Shown one piece after another: positions 39,301-50,405 of a stretch of 64,000 nt of DNA. The notes beneath the pieces were generated by a model. It made no database searches and was not told where the DNA came from. It was given only the letters and a program-made list of their open reading frames with translations. Origin of the DNA: Deltaproteobacteria bacterium (GTDB lineage Bacteria; Myxococcota_A; UBA9042; PHBI01); contig JACKFA010000004.1 in the NCBI GenBank assembly GCA_020632715.1, positions 979,818 to 1,043,817 on the forward strand, in the 5' to 3' direction. Every line of letters begins with the position of its first letter. Positions within the stretch are counted from its first letter, which is position 1. The position numbers and the translations under genes are program-made.

Positions 39301-42300
39301 CGGGATGCTGATCGGCTGGTCACCGCTCTCGAAGCGGAAGCCGTTCGTCAGGAAGAGGGCCTCGTCGTGGGCGCGCGTGGCGTCGTCGAGCGGGTCGCTC
39401 CCCGACGCGAGGCGGATGAGCCCGAACGTCCCGAGGCCGCCGTCGGCGCTCACGATCGTGCTCCCGTTGACGCCGGCGTGACCGCCCGAGACGTCCACGT
39501 GGCTCGGCAGGAAGCCCCACGAGAGCGCGCGCACGGCGACGCGCCCGCCGCCGCCGCCGCCGCCGCTGCCGGCGTTGTTGGCCGTGCTGGGCCGCGCGCC
39601 GCCGTCGCCGCCCTTGGCCTCGATCGTCCCGCCGCCGTCGACGCTCGCGGCGCTCACCCGCACCGTCCCGCCGGCGCCGCCGCCGCCCGAGCCGTTGCTG
39701 TTGGTGGAGTCGCCGCCCGCGCCGCCGTTCGCCGAGACGGCGCCGTCGAGGGTGAGCGAGCTCGCCGCGGTGAGGGAGACCACGCCGCCGCCGAGGCCGC
39801 CCGGGCGCCCGCCGCCGACGCCGCCCACCGCGCCCGGGAGCGACGGCAGGAGCGCCGAGTCCACGTACTGTGGGCCCGTGCCGCCGTTGGGGGTGGTCGT
39901 GCTCGTGGCGCCGCCGTTGCCGCCGCGGCCGCCGTGCGACGCGCCCGCGCCGCCGTAGCCGTTGTTCGAGGGCGCGCCGTTCGTGGCCGAGCTGCGCGCG
40001 TCCGCGCGCACGGACGCCGTGGGCGCGATCGCGACGCTCACGCCGGTGACGTCGACGTTCAGCCCGTCGACGGCGGCGCCCGCGCCGAACGAGACCGTGG
40101 CGTCCGGCCCGGCGACCGTCACGTCGACGCCGCTGAGGGTGCCGTCGGTCATCGCGAAGCCCGTCGCCGGGGCGAAGGTCCAGCTCCCGAGCGTGTCCCC
40201 GAGGAGGTCCGCCCCGTCGAGCGCGACGCTCGCGGCGTTCACGGTGATGTCCTGCTCGAACACCGAGGCGCACGCGCCGTTGCAGCCGCCCTCGCTCTTG
40301 ATCCGCGTGTCCCAGGTGGCGTTCGTCGCGGTGAGCGCGCCGGTCAGGTTCACGACGATCGCGGCCGTCACGCGCTCGCCGACGACCAGCGCGCCGTCGT
40401 GGATCGTGACGGAGCGCGCCGCGACCGGCGAGTCCGCGAGCTCGAACCGGAAGCCGTCGTAGATGTGGATGTCGAGGTCGTCCGCCGCGGCGCCCTGCGC
40501 GAGCGTCGTCGGGTCGACCGCGGTGTCGGCGGTGTCCTTGATGGCGATGTACGCGAAGGTGCCGCGCCCGCCCTGCTTCCCGACGTAGGTCGACGCGCTG
40601 GCGCCGCCCTGGCCGCCCGCGACGCTCACGTGCCCGGGGAACACGAAGTCGGTGGTCTTCGCGCGGACGACGCCGCGCCCGCCGCCGCCGCCCCCGCCGG
40701 TGCCGTTGTCGGTGCCCGTCCCGGTGCGCGCGCCGCCGTCGCCGCCCGTGAGCTCGATGAAGCCGGTGCCGCCGAGGTGATCGGCCTTGACGCGCAGCGT
40801 CCCGCCCGCGCCGCCGCCGCCCGTGCCGCCGTCGGCCGCGTCGCCCGCGGAGGCGCCGCTCGCCGACAGCGTGCCGTTCACGGTCACGTCGCCGCTGACC
40901 GCGATGAAGAAGGAGCCGCCGCCGTCGCCGCCGTCGGTGCCGCCGCCGACCGTGGCGCGCCCGCCGCCGCTGCCGAGCCCGCTCGGGGCGAGGGCCGACC
41001 CGAAGGTGGTGCCCTGGCCGGCGTTGTTCGCGCTGTAGCCGCCAAAGCCGCCGTGGCTCGCGCCGCCGCCGTTGGTGCTGCCGTAGCCGGGCCCGGAGCC
41101 GCTGCCGTTCGAGGAGCCGGCGGCGAGGGTCGCGCCGACGTCGCCCATGCCGTCGCCGCCGAGCCGGGCGCCGGTGTCCACGAGCAGGTCGCTCGCCGTG
41201 ACGTAGCCGTAGCGCGCGCGGGCGTCGGCGGTGCCGAGCCGGCGAAGCGGTAGAGGATCGGCCCCTTGAAGCGCGCGGTGCCCTCGCGGAGCGTGCCGCC
41301 GTCCATGTCGAAGCTCGTCGTCAGGTCGAAGACGAAGGTGCCGCGCGTCTGCCCGTCGAACGCGCCCCCGCTGATGTCGACCGTGCTCGCGTCGAGCGTC
41401 ACCGTGTGCGTGACGTCGCAGGTCCCCGTGCAGCCGCCGGCGCTCTCGACGGCGTTCTCCCAGAGGCCGCCGGTCGCGTCGAACGCGGTCGTGCTCACGG
41501 TGACGTTCGACCCGCCGCTCACGACGTGCGCGCCGTCCTGCATGGAGATCGCGGGGATGGAGATCGGCTGGTCGCCGCTCTCGAAGCGGAAGCCGTTCGT
41601 GAGGTAGAGGTGCCGGTCGTTGGCCCGCGTCGCGTCGGCGAGCGGCGCGCCGGGCACGTCGTCGGCGAGCGCGATGAGCGCGAACGTGCCGAGGCCGCCG
41701 TCGGCGCTCACGATCGTGCTCCCGTTGACGCCGGCGAGCCCGCCGGAGACGTCCACGTGGCTCGGCACGGCCCCCCACGAGAGCGCGCGCACGGTGACGC
41801 GCCCGCCGCCGCCGCCGCCGCCGCTGCCGGCGTTGTTGGCCGTGCTGGGCCGCGCGCCGCCGTCGCCGCCCCTGGGCCTCGATCGTGCCGCCGCCGTCCA
41901 CGCTCGCGGCGCTCACGCGCACCGTCCCGCCGGCGCCGCCGCCGCCCGACCCGTTGCTGTTGGTCGAGGCGGTCCCGTCGCCGCCGTTGGCGCTGACGGC
42001 CCCGTCGAGGGTCAGCGCGCCAGCCGCCGTCAGGAAGATCACGCCGCCGCCGAGGCCGCCTGCCCGCCCGCCGCCGACGCCGCCGACCGCGCCCGGGAGC
42101 GACGGCAGGAGCGCCGAGTCGACGTACTGCGGGCCCGTGCCGCCGTTGGGCGTGGTCGTGCTCGTGGCGCCGCCGTTGCCGCCGCGGCCGCCGTGCGACG
42201 CGCCCGCGCCGCCGTAGCCGTTGCTCGAGGGCGCGCCGTTGGTGGCCGTGCTGCGCGCGTCCGCCCGCACGGCCGCGGTCGCCGCGATCGCGACGGTCGC

Positions 42301-44111
42301 GCCGGTGACGTCGACGTTCAGCCCGTCCACCTGCGCCGTCCCGGCGAACGCGACCGGCGCGGCCGCCGCCGACACCGTGACGTCGACGCCGCTGAGCGCG
42401 CCGTCGGTCATGCCGAAGCCCCCCGTCGGGGCGAAGGTCCAGCTGCCGAGCGTGTCGCCGAGGAGGTTCGCGCCGCTCAGCGTGACGCTCGCGGCGTTGA
42501 TCGTGACGTTCTGCCCGGAGGCGGAGGCGCACGCGCCGTTGCAGCCGCCCTCGCTCTTGATCCGCGTGTCCCAGGTGGCGTTCGTCGCGGTGAGCGCGCC
42601 CGTCAGGTTCACGACGATCGCGGCCGTCACGCGCTCGCCGACGACCAGCGCGCCGTCGTGGATCGTGACGGAGCGCGCCGCGACCGGCGAGTCCGCGAGC
42701 TCGAAGCGGAAGCCGTCGTAGATGTGGATGTCGAGGTCGTCCGCCGCGGCGCCCTGCGCGAGCGTCGTCGGGTCGACGGCGGTGTCGGCGGTGTCCTTGA
42801 TGGCGATGTACGCGAAGGTGCCGCGCCCGCCCTGCTTCCCGACGTAGGTCGACGCGCTGGCGCCGCCCTGGCCGCCCGCGACGCTCACGTGCCCGGGGAA
42901 CACGAAGTCGGTGGTCTTCGCGCGGACGACGCCGCGCCCGCCGCCGCCGCCCCCGCCGGTGCCGTTGTCGGTGCCCGTCCCGGTGCGCGCGCCGCCGTCG
43001 CCGCCCGTGAGCTCGATGAAGCCGGTGCCGCCGAGGTGATCGGCCTTGACGCGCAGCGTCCCGCCCGCGCCGCCACCGCCCGTGCCGCCGTCGGCCGCGT
43101 CGTCCGCGGAGGCGCCGTTCGCCGACAGCGTGCCGTTCACGGTCACGTCGCCGCTGACCGCGATGAAGAAGGAGCCGCCGCCGTCGCCGCCGTCGGTGCC
43201 GCCGCCGATCGTGGCGCGGCCGCCGCCGCTGCCGAGCCCGCTCGGGGCGAGGGCCGACCCGAAGGTGTTGCCCTGGCCGGCGTTGTTCGCGCTGTAGCCG
43301 CCAAAGCCGCCGTGGCTCGCGCCGCCGCCGTTGGTGCTGCCGTAGCCGGGCCCGGAGCCGCTGCCGTTCGAGGAGCCGGCGGCGAGGGTCGCGCCGACGT
43401 CGCCCATGCCGTCGCCGCCGAGCCGGGCGCCGGTGTCGACGAGCAGGTCGCTCGCGGTGACGTAGCCGTAGCGCGCGCGCGCGTCGGCGGTGCCGGCGAA
43501 GCGGTAGAGGATCGGCCCCTTGAAGCGCGCGGTGCCCTCGCGGAGCGTGCCGCCGTCCATGTCGAAGCTCGTCGACAGGTCGAAGACGAAGGTGCCGCGC
43601 GTCTGCCCGTCGAACGCGCCCCCGCTGATGTCGACCGTGCTCGCGTCGAGCGTCACCGTGTGTGTGACGTCGCAGGTCCCCGTGCAGCCGCCGGCGCTCT
43701 CGACGGCGTTCTCCCAGAGGCCGCCGGTCGCGTCGAACGCGGTCGTGCTCACGGTGACGTTCGACCCGCCGCTCACGACGTGCGCGCCGTCCTGCATGGA
43801 GATCGCGGGGAACGAGATCGGCTGATCGCCGCTCTCGAAGCGGAAGCCGTTCGTGAGGTAGAGGTGCTGGTCGTAGTCGCGCTTGGTGTCCTCGAGCGGG
43901 GGGCTCGACGGGGCGAGCTGGATGAGCGCGAACGTGCCGAGGCCGCCGTCGGCGTTGACGTACGCGTTGGCGTGGGTGCCGGCGGGGCCCCCCGAGACGT
44001 CGACGTGGCTCGCGGGGAAGCTCCACGACAGCGCGCGCAGCGTGACGCGCCCGCCGCCGCCGCCGCCGCCGGCGCCCGAGCTCGTGTTCGTCGAGGGGCG
44101 CGCGCCGCCCT
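30385..44111 (-). CDS. giant secreted repeat protein, C-terminal part (Gly-rich super-repeats, cadherin-like, Ig-like and CARDB repeats)
   Basis: This is the larger part of one gene that begins at 49391. Comparison with sister repeats puts indels at about 44111 (one base missing), 41871-41877 (one extra) and 41236-41240 (five extra); correcting all three gives 19,002 bases, an exact multiple of three. Down to about 37150 the protein is Gly-rich super-repeat. Then come a cadherin-like segment (VADVAINDGVAHVIDLTP), an Ig-like Big_1-type domain (SLVADGASTAELTATVTSP), and about ten CARDB-type repeats ending in motifs like ELDEDNN, VPEVDEVGNN and VIGENDETNN. A Cys-rich patch (CDDGDGCTVDACVGGFC) and a short C-terminal domain ending WKTADKRVDCDRNEDG finish it. 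It carries no membrane anchor at its end. Its stop overlaps the start of GFFD member 4. Confidence 0.85.
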
Positions 44112-47100
44112 GCCGCCCGTGGCGGCGATCGTGCCGTCGCCGCCGACGCTCGCGGCGCTGATCCGCACGGTCCCGCCGGCGCCGCCGCCGCCCGACCCGT
44201 TGCTGTTGTCGGAGTCCGTGCCGGCGCCGCCGTTCGCGGACACGGCGCCGTCGATGGTGAGCGCTCCCGCCGCCGTGAGGAAGACCACGCCGCCGCCGAG
44301 CCCGCCGGCGCGGTTGCCGCTCGCGCCGTGGCCGCCCTGCGCGCCCGGCAGCGCCGGCATGAGCGCGGAGTCGACGTACTGCGGCGCGGTCCCGCCGTTC
44401 GGCGTGCTCGTGCTCGTGGCGGCGCCGTTGCCGCCGCGCCCGCCGTGGGACGCCCCGCCGCCCCCGTAGCTGTTGCTCGAGGGCTGGCCGTTCGTCGCGG
44501 TGCTGCGCGCGTCGGCGCCCACCGCCGCGGTGGCCGCGATCGACACGCTCGCGCCGGTGACGTCCACGTTCAGCCCGTTGACCGCCGCGCCGGCCCCGAA
44601 CGCCACGGTCCCGCCCGGCGTGTCGACCCGCACGTCGACGCCGCTGAGCGCGCCGCCGGTCATGGTGAAGCTCGCGCTCGGCACGAACGCCCAGCTCCCG
44701 AGCGTGTCGCCGAGGAGCTGCGCCCCGGTCAGCGCGACGCTCGCGGCGTTCACGGTGACGTCCTGCTCGAAGGCCGAGGCGCACGCGCCGTTGCAGCCGC
44801 CCTCGCTCTTGATGCGCGTGTCCCAGATCGCGTTCGTCACGGTGAGCGCGCCCGTGAGGTTCAGGGTGACGGCCGCGGCGTTCTTCTCGCCGACGACGAG
44901 CGCGCCGTCGTGGATCGTGACGGAGCGCGCCACCACGGGGCTGTCCGCGGACTCGAAGCGGAAGCCGTCGTAGATGTGGATGTCGAGGTCGTCCGCCGCG
45001 GCGCCGCCCGCGATCGTCGTGGGGTCGACCGAGGTGTCGGCGGTGTCCTTGATGGCGATGTACGCGAAGGTGCCGCGCCCGCCTGGCTTCCCGACGTAGG
45101 TCGACGCGCTCGCGCCGCCCTGGCCACCGCTCACGTCGACGTGACCGGCGAACACGAAGTCGCTCGACCTGGCGCGGACGACGCCGCGCCCGCCGCCGCC
45201 GCCGCCGCCGGTGCCGGAGTCGGTGCCGGTGCCGGTGCGCGCGCCGCCGTCGCCGCCCATGAGCTCGATGAAGCCCGTGCCGCCGAAGTGGTCGGCCTTG
45301 ACGCGGAGGGTGCCGCCGGCGCCGCCGCCGCCGGTGCCGCCGGTGTCGCTCGACGCCGCCGTGGCGCCGTTCGACGAGAGCGTCCCGTTCAGCGTGACGT
45401 CGCCCGTGACCGCGACGAAGAAGGCGCCGCCGCCGTCGCCGCCGTCGGTGCCGCCGCCGATCGTGGCGCGGCCGCCGCCGCTGCCGAGGCTCGTCGGGGC
45501 GAGGGCCGAGCCGAAGATCGTGCCCTGGCCGGCGTTGTTGGCGCTGTTGCCGCCCCAGCCGCCGTGGCTCGCGCCGCCGCCGTTGGTGCTGCCGTAGCCG
45601 GGCCCCGAGCCGCTGCCGTTGGAGGAGCCGGCGGCGAGGGTCGCGCCGAGGTCGCCCATGCCGTCGCCGCCGACGCGGGCGCCGGTGTCCACGAGCAGGT
45701 CGCTCGCGGTGACGTAGCCGTTGCGGGCGCGCACGAGGGCCGTGCCGGCGAAGCGGTAGAGGATCGGGCCCTTGAAGCGGACGGTGCCGGCGCGGAGCGT
45801 GCCGCCGTCCATGTCGAAGCTCGTCGTGAGGTCGAAGACGAAGGTGCCGCGCGTCTGCCCGTCGAAGTCGCCCGCGCCGATGTCGACGGTGCTCGCGGCG
45901 ATCGTCACCGTCTGCGTGACGTCGCAGGTGCCCGTGCAGCCTCCCGCGCTCTCGACGGCGTTCTCCCAGAGGCCGCCGGTCGCGGTGAACGCGGTGGTCG
46001 AGACCGTGACGTTCGTCCCGCCGCCGACGACGTGCGCGCCGTCCTGCATGATGATCGAGGGGATGGAGATCGGCTGATCGCCGCTCTCGAAGCGGAACCC
46101 GTTCGTGAGGTAGAGCTCCTTGTCGTGGGCGCGCGTGGCGTCGTCGAGCGGCGCGCCGGCGACGTCGTCGAGGCGGATGAGCGCGAACGTGCCGAGGCCG
46201 CCGTCAGCGTTGACGTACGCGTTGGCGTGGGTGCCGGCGGCCCCCCCCGAGACGTCGACGTGGCTCGCGGGGAAGCTCCACGACAGCGCGCGCAGCGTGA
46301 CCCGCCCGCCGCCGCCGCCGCCGCCGGCGCCCGAGCTCGTGTTCGTCGAGGGGCGCGCGCCGCCCCGGCCGCCCGTGGCGGCGATCGTGCCGTCGCCGCC
46401 GACGCTCGCGGCGCTGATCCGCACGGTCCCGCCGGCGCCGCCGCCTCCCGAGCCGTTGCTGTTGTCGGAGTCCGTGCCGGCGCCGCCGTTCGCGGACACG
46501 GCGCCGTCGATGGTGAGCGCTCCCGCCGCCGTGAGGAAGACCACGCCGCCGCCGAGCCCGCCCACGCGGTTGCCGCTCGCGCCGTGGCCGCCCTGCGCGC
46601 CGGGCAGCGCCGGCATGAGCGCGGAGTCGACGTACTGCGGCGCGGTCCCGCCGTTCGGCGTGCTCGTGTTCGTGGCGGCGCCGTTGCCGCCGCGCCCGCC
46701 GTGGGACGCGCCGCCGCCGCCGTAGTTGTTGCTCGAGGGCTGGCCGCTCGTGGCGGTGCTGCGCGCGTCGGCCTTGACGGCCGCGGTCGCCGCGATCGAC
46801 ACGCTCGCGCCGGTGACGTCGACCGTGGCGCCGTCGACCACCGCGGCCGCCCCGAAGGCGACCGACGCGCCCGCGCCGTTCACGGTGACGCCGACGCCGC
46901 TCACCGTGCCGCCGGCGAACGAGAAGCTCGTGGTCGGCACGAAGACCCAGCTCCCGACGTTGCCGCCGGCGAGCGTCGAGCCGCTGATCGCGATCGTGGT
47001 GGCGTTCACGGTGATCGTGGTGGCGGTCGCCTCGCAGAGGCCGTCGCAGCCGCCGACGCTCTGCGCGGTCAGGTCCCAGGTCGCGTTCGTGGCGGTGAAG
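38800..47100 (-). repeat. intragenic tandem super-repeat, period about 2.25 kb
   Basis: Landmarks recur at regular steps. The CAGCCGCCGGCGCT-type block is at 39179, 41431, 43685 and 45937 (2252-2254 apart). The TTGCAGCCGCCCTCGC-type block is at 40280, 42539 and 44791, with a degenerate one near 47045. Each unit encodes about 751 residues in two Gly-rich halves separated by NGFRFESGD and DGFRFE-type blocks. The stretch near 40541-41220 is almost identical to 42801-43470 (few substitutions), showing recent duplication or gene conversion. More diverged units flank it. Confidence 0.85.
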
Positions 47101-49391
47101 GCCCCGGTCGTGATCGCGATGGAGCTCGTGCCGGCCGCGAGCGCGGCGCCGTCGTGGATCACGATCGCGTCGAGCCCGGTGACCGCGCCGTCGCCGCTCT
47201 CGAAGCGCCAGCCGTCGTAGATGTGGAGCACGCGATCCTCGGTGGTCACCGCGTCGGTCGTGGTGATGGCGTCCGAGGCGAGCTCGATGAAGGCCAGGGT
47301 CCCGCGCCCGCCGTCACGGGTCACCTGCGCGGTCGTGCCGCCGCCCGCCCCGCCGGCGCGGCCGCCGCGGACGGAGGCGTGGGTCGCGAAGTCGAAGCTC
47401 GCGCTCTTCGCGCGGACGACGACGCGCCCGCCGCCGCCGCCGCCGCCGACGCCGCGATCCGTGCCGCCGCCGGTGCGATCGCCGGAGTCGCCACCGAGGG
47501 CCTCGATCCGACCGGTCCCGCCGACGCTCGTGGCCTTGACGCGCACGGTGCCGCCGGCGCCGCCGCCGCCGGTCCCGGCGCTGTCCTCGGTGGCGCTCGC
47601 GGAGCTGGCGCCGTTCGAGGAGAGCGTGCCGTCGACGGTGAGCGCGCCCGAGAGCGCGATGAAGACGGCGCCGCCGCCGTCGCCGCCGTCGGTGCCGCCG
47701 GCGCTGGTGCTGCGGCCGCCGCCTCCGCCGAGGGTGGTCGGGAGGCGCGCGGAGCCGTAGAAGGTCCCCTGGCCGACGCCGCTGTAGCCCTCGCCGCCGC
47801 GGCCGCCGTGGCTCGCGCCGCCGCCGGAGTTGCCGTTGTTGTTGCCGGCGCCGCTACCGCTCGCGCTGGCGGTGGCGGTGGCGCCGAGGGAGCCCATGCC
47901 GTCGCCGCCGAGGCGGGCCCCGACGCCGATCGTCGCGCTCGCGGCGTCGAGGGTGAGGTTCTGGGCCTCGCAGACGGCGGCGCCGCTCCACGCGAAGGCG
48001 ACGGAGGCGCCGTTGAGATCGAGGTTCCTGGCGCTCAGCGAGCCGCCCGACTGGCTGAAGGTGCCGGTGACGTTGAAGGTGAGGGAGCCGACGCGGTCGC
48101 CGTCGATGACGCCGCCGCTCATCGAGACGGCGCCGACGTTCCAGGTGACGGTGTGGGCGCTGGCCTCGCACTCGCCGTCGCAGCCGCCGCCGGCGCTCTC
48201 GAGGGTCATGTCCCAGGCGCCGCCGGTGACGGCGAGGGTGGTGGCGCCGATGGTGGTGGTGGCCCCGCCGACGACGCTCGCGCCGGCGGCGATGGTGACG
48301 GTGTTGAACGAGACGGCGGGGGCGCTCTCGGTCTGGAAGCGGTAGGGGCCGGCGATCAGGAGGTCCCGGTCCGCGGCGCGGGTGTCGTTCGGCCAGGGGG
48401 AGGCCCAGCTGCTGATGGTGATGACGGCGACGGTGCCGGCGCCGCCTGATCTTCCGACGTTGCCGTTGGGGTTGCCGTTGGTGCCGGCGACGCCGCCCGC
48501 GACGTCGGCGTGGGAGGGGAGCCAGGCGCGCGTGAGGGAGCGGACGGTGACGCGCCCGCCGGCGCCGCCGCCGCCGGTCCCGTAGTCGGTGCCGGTGCTG
48601 TTGCTGCGGTTCCCGCCGCGGCCGCCGCGGGCTGTGAGGGTGCCGGAGCCGGAGAGATCGTCGGCGGTGAGGCGGATGGTGCCGCCGGCTCCGCCGCCGC
48701 CGCCGGCGACGGTGCTGTCGCCGCCGTCGCCGCCATTCGCGGAGATGGTGCCGTTCAGGACGAGGTCGCCGCCGACGGCGAGCGCGATGACGCCGCCGCC
48801 GGCGCCGCCGGGGACGCTGCCCCGGCCGGAGCCGCCGCCGGAGCCTGCGGTCGTCGGGAGGAGGGCGGAGCCGTACCAGGTCTGGTTGGCGCCCTGGTTG
48901 TAGCCCTGGCCGCCGCGGCCGCCGTGGCTCGCGCCGGCGCCGCTGTAGGAGCTGCTGGAGTTGCCGAAGCCGGTGCCGCTGGCGGCGGCGAAGCCCTTGC
49001 CGTCGGCGCTGAGGTGGGCGCCAGGCTCGATGGTGGCGTCGCCGTGGACGAGGAGGGCGGGCGTGTTCTCGACGGTGACGGTGACGCCGGCGCGGATGGT
49101 GAGGTTGCCGGTGACGGTGACGTCGGCGCACCAGGTGGTGTCGGCGGTGACGTCGAGGTCGCCGCTGACGGTCTGGGGCGTGGGCGTGCAGGCGGCGGAG
49201 GCGCGTGGCGCGGTCGCGGCGAACAGCGCCAGCGAGGCGGCAGCCGCGAAGGCGGCACGCCAGGCGAGCCTGCGGGGGTGGGTCGCGTTGATGGCGGCCT
49301 CCCGGGAATTGTTCGGATGTTCAGATTTATTGGGCGCCGCACGACGCCGCCCATGAGGAGGACGGTAGCAGGCGGCGCGCGGGTGGGACAA
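44112..49391 (-). CDS. giant secreted repeat protein, N-terminal part
   Basis: The frame opens at 49391 and is intact for about 1,760 residues until the missing base near 44111. An N-terminal basic stretch and the hydrophobic FAAAASLALFAATAPRASA give a Sec signal peptide with cleavage near residue 67; such a long leader may reflect a start nearer to THPRRLAWR, but no better ATG is seen. The mature N-terminus ACTPTPQTVSGDLDVTADTT carries the first two Cys. Then repeats alternate Gly-rich turns (GASHGGRGG, GGAGGTVR) with short hydrophobic strands, suggesting a beta-helix or a stacked-sheet rod. Each subrepeat carries a Cys pair of the GGCDGLCE or GGCTGTCD type. This part leads into the super-repeats. 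Corrected total length of the whole protein is about 6,333 residues. Confidence 0.88.
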
Positions 49392-50405
49392 TCATCAAAG
49401 GATGGGGGAGGCGGAGGGGGAGGGCCGGCGGGGGCGGCCCAGAGCCCGCTACGGAGCGCTCGCGCGACGGTTACACCGGGCCTCGCCACGGCGACACCCG
49501 GCCACGGCGGCCGCGAGGCCGGTTCGGGCGGTCGGCGGGGTGCTCGGCGCGATGATTTGTTGCGCTGGACAATATTGGATGTGCCACCGCCGCGGCATAT
49601 CGATCTCGAGCCCTTTTGGTGCGGCCCTGCGTGGCGTCGTGGACGACGACGCGGCCGAATCGGAGCGCGGGAGGCGCGCAGGCGGGACCGGCTCGGGACC
49701 GTAGTAGGCTGCTCCATCGCGGTTCGGGGCGGACGTCGGGGCGTGTGGGCCGAAGGACACACCGCGCGCGCGGCCGGTGAGTCGTCGATGGGGCGCACAT
49801 AAGGCGGCCACGAGGGGCTCGTGATGGTTCGGTCTGCGAGTCGTGAGAGCGTCGAGAGGCACATTCCTCGGAGCGGCTCGGGGTGGCGGCCGCGGAGCCG
49901 TCACTTTCGAGTCTGGAATGTGCTACGCGCTGCGGGTCCAAGGCGACCTCCAGGGAACGCCGTAGGCGATCACAATCTCGTGATGGACGGCGTCGTCGCG
50001 AGATCTCGCCGAATGGCCCGACATCTCGCGCCGGCCGGAGTCGGTATCGTGCATGACACTTTATGCAATGGTCGCCAGACCCCTTCAAGAGTGAAATAAT
50101 ATCAATAATGTAGAGGCGCACCGCGGGGTATCGTGCAGGGAGTTGGCTACCGAATATCGGTGGTAGTCACATACTGTATAGCGATACGTTCGATGGCGCA
50201 TTTCGTTAATGAAATCAGTTGCTTGGTTTGCTGGTTACGAGATAGTTACGCGGCGGCGATAGTGCCTTTGACAATGCCTCGCCGGAAGACCTAACCTCCG
50301 CTTGTCCCATTCCGGGACGCTCTGCACTTCGCGGAACCGACTTCATCAATCAGGCAAACCCGGCGAGCTCCAGCTCGCACGCACGATTCTCCCTGGAGGA
50401 AAACA
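49392..50405. other. 1-kb divergent intergenic region between the two arms
   Basis: No convincing gene is present; long frames on the minus strand are Arg-rich and have no ribosome site. The part from about 50040 to 50280 is clearly less GC-rich than its surroundings. It contains the palindrome GCGAGATCTCGC at 49998-50009 and the plus-arm promoter at 50268-50296. The promoter of the giant gene must lie on the other side, but I could not recognise it. Confidence 0.6.
50268..50296 (+). promoter_or_regulatory. promoter shared by plus-arm GFFD genes, site 1
   Basis: TTGACA at 50268 and CTAACC at 50291 are separated by 17 bases, 109 bases before ATG 50406. The pattern CGCCGG within the spacer and TAACCTCC after it recur upstream of the second gene. 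Confidence 0.65.

Noticed and set aside
37063..48449. Two long plus-strand frames opposite the Gly-rich super-repeats
   Set aside because: Their periodic sequence is only the complement of the minus-strand repeats; they contain Arg/Ala/Val low complexity and no start signals.
49471..50121. A 216-codon minus-strand frame upstream of the giant gene
   Set aside because: Composition is Arg/Ser/Pro-rich with no ribosome site or motif; it crosses the AT-rich stretch and the palindrome.
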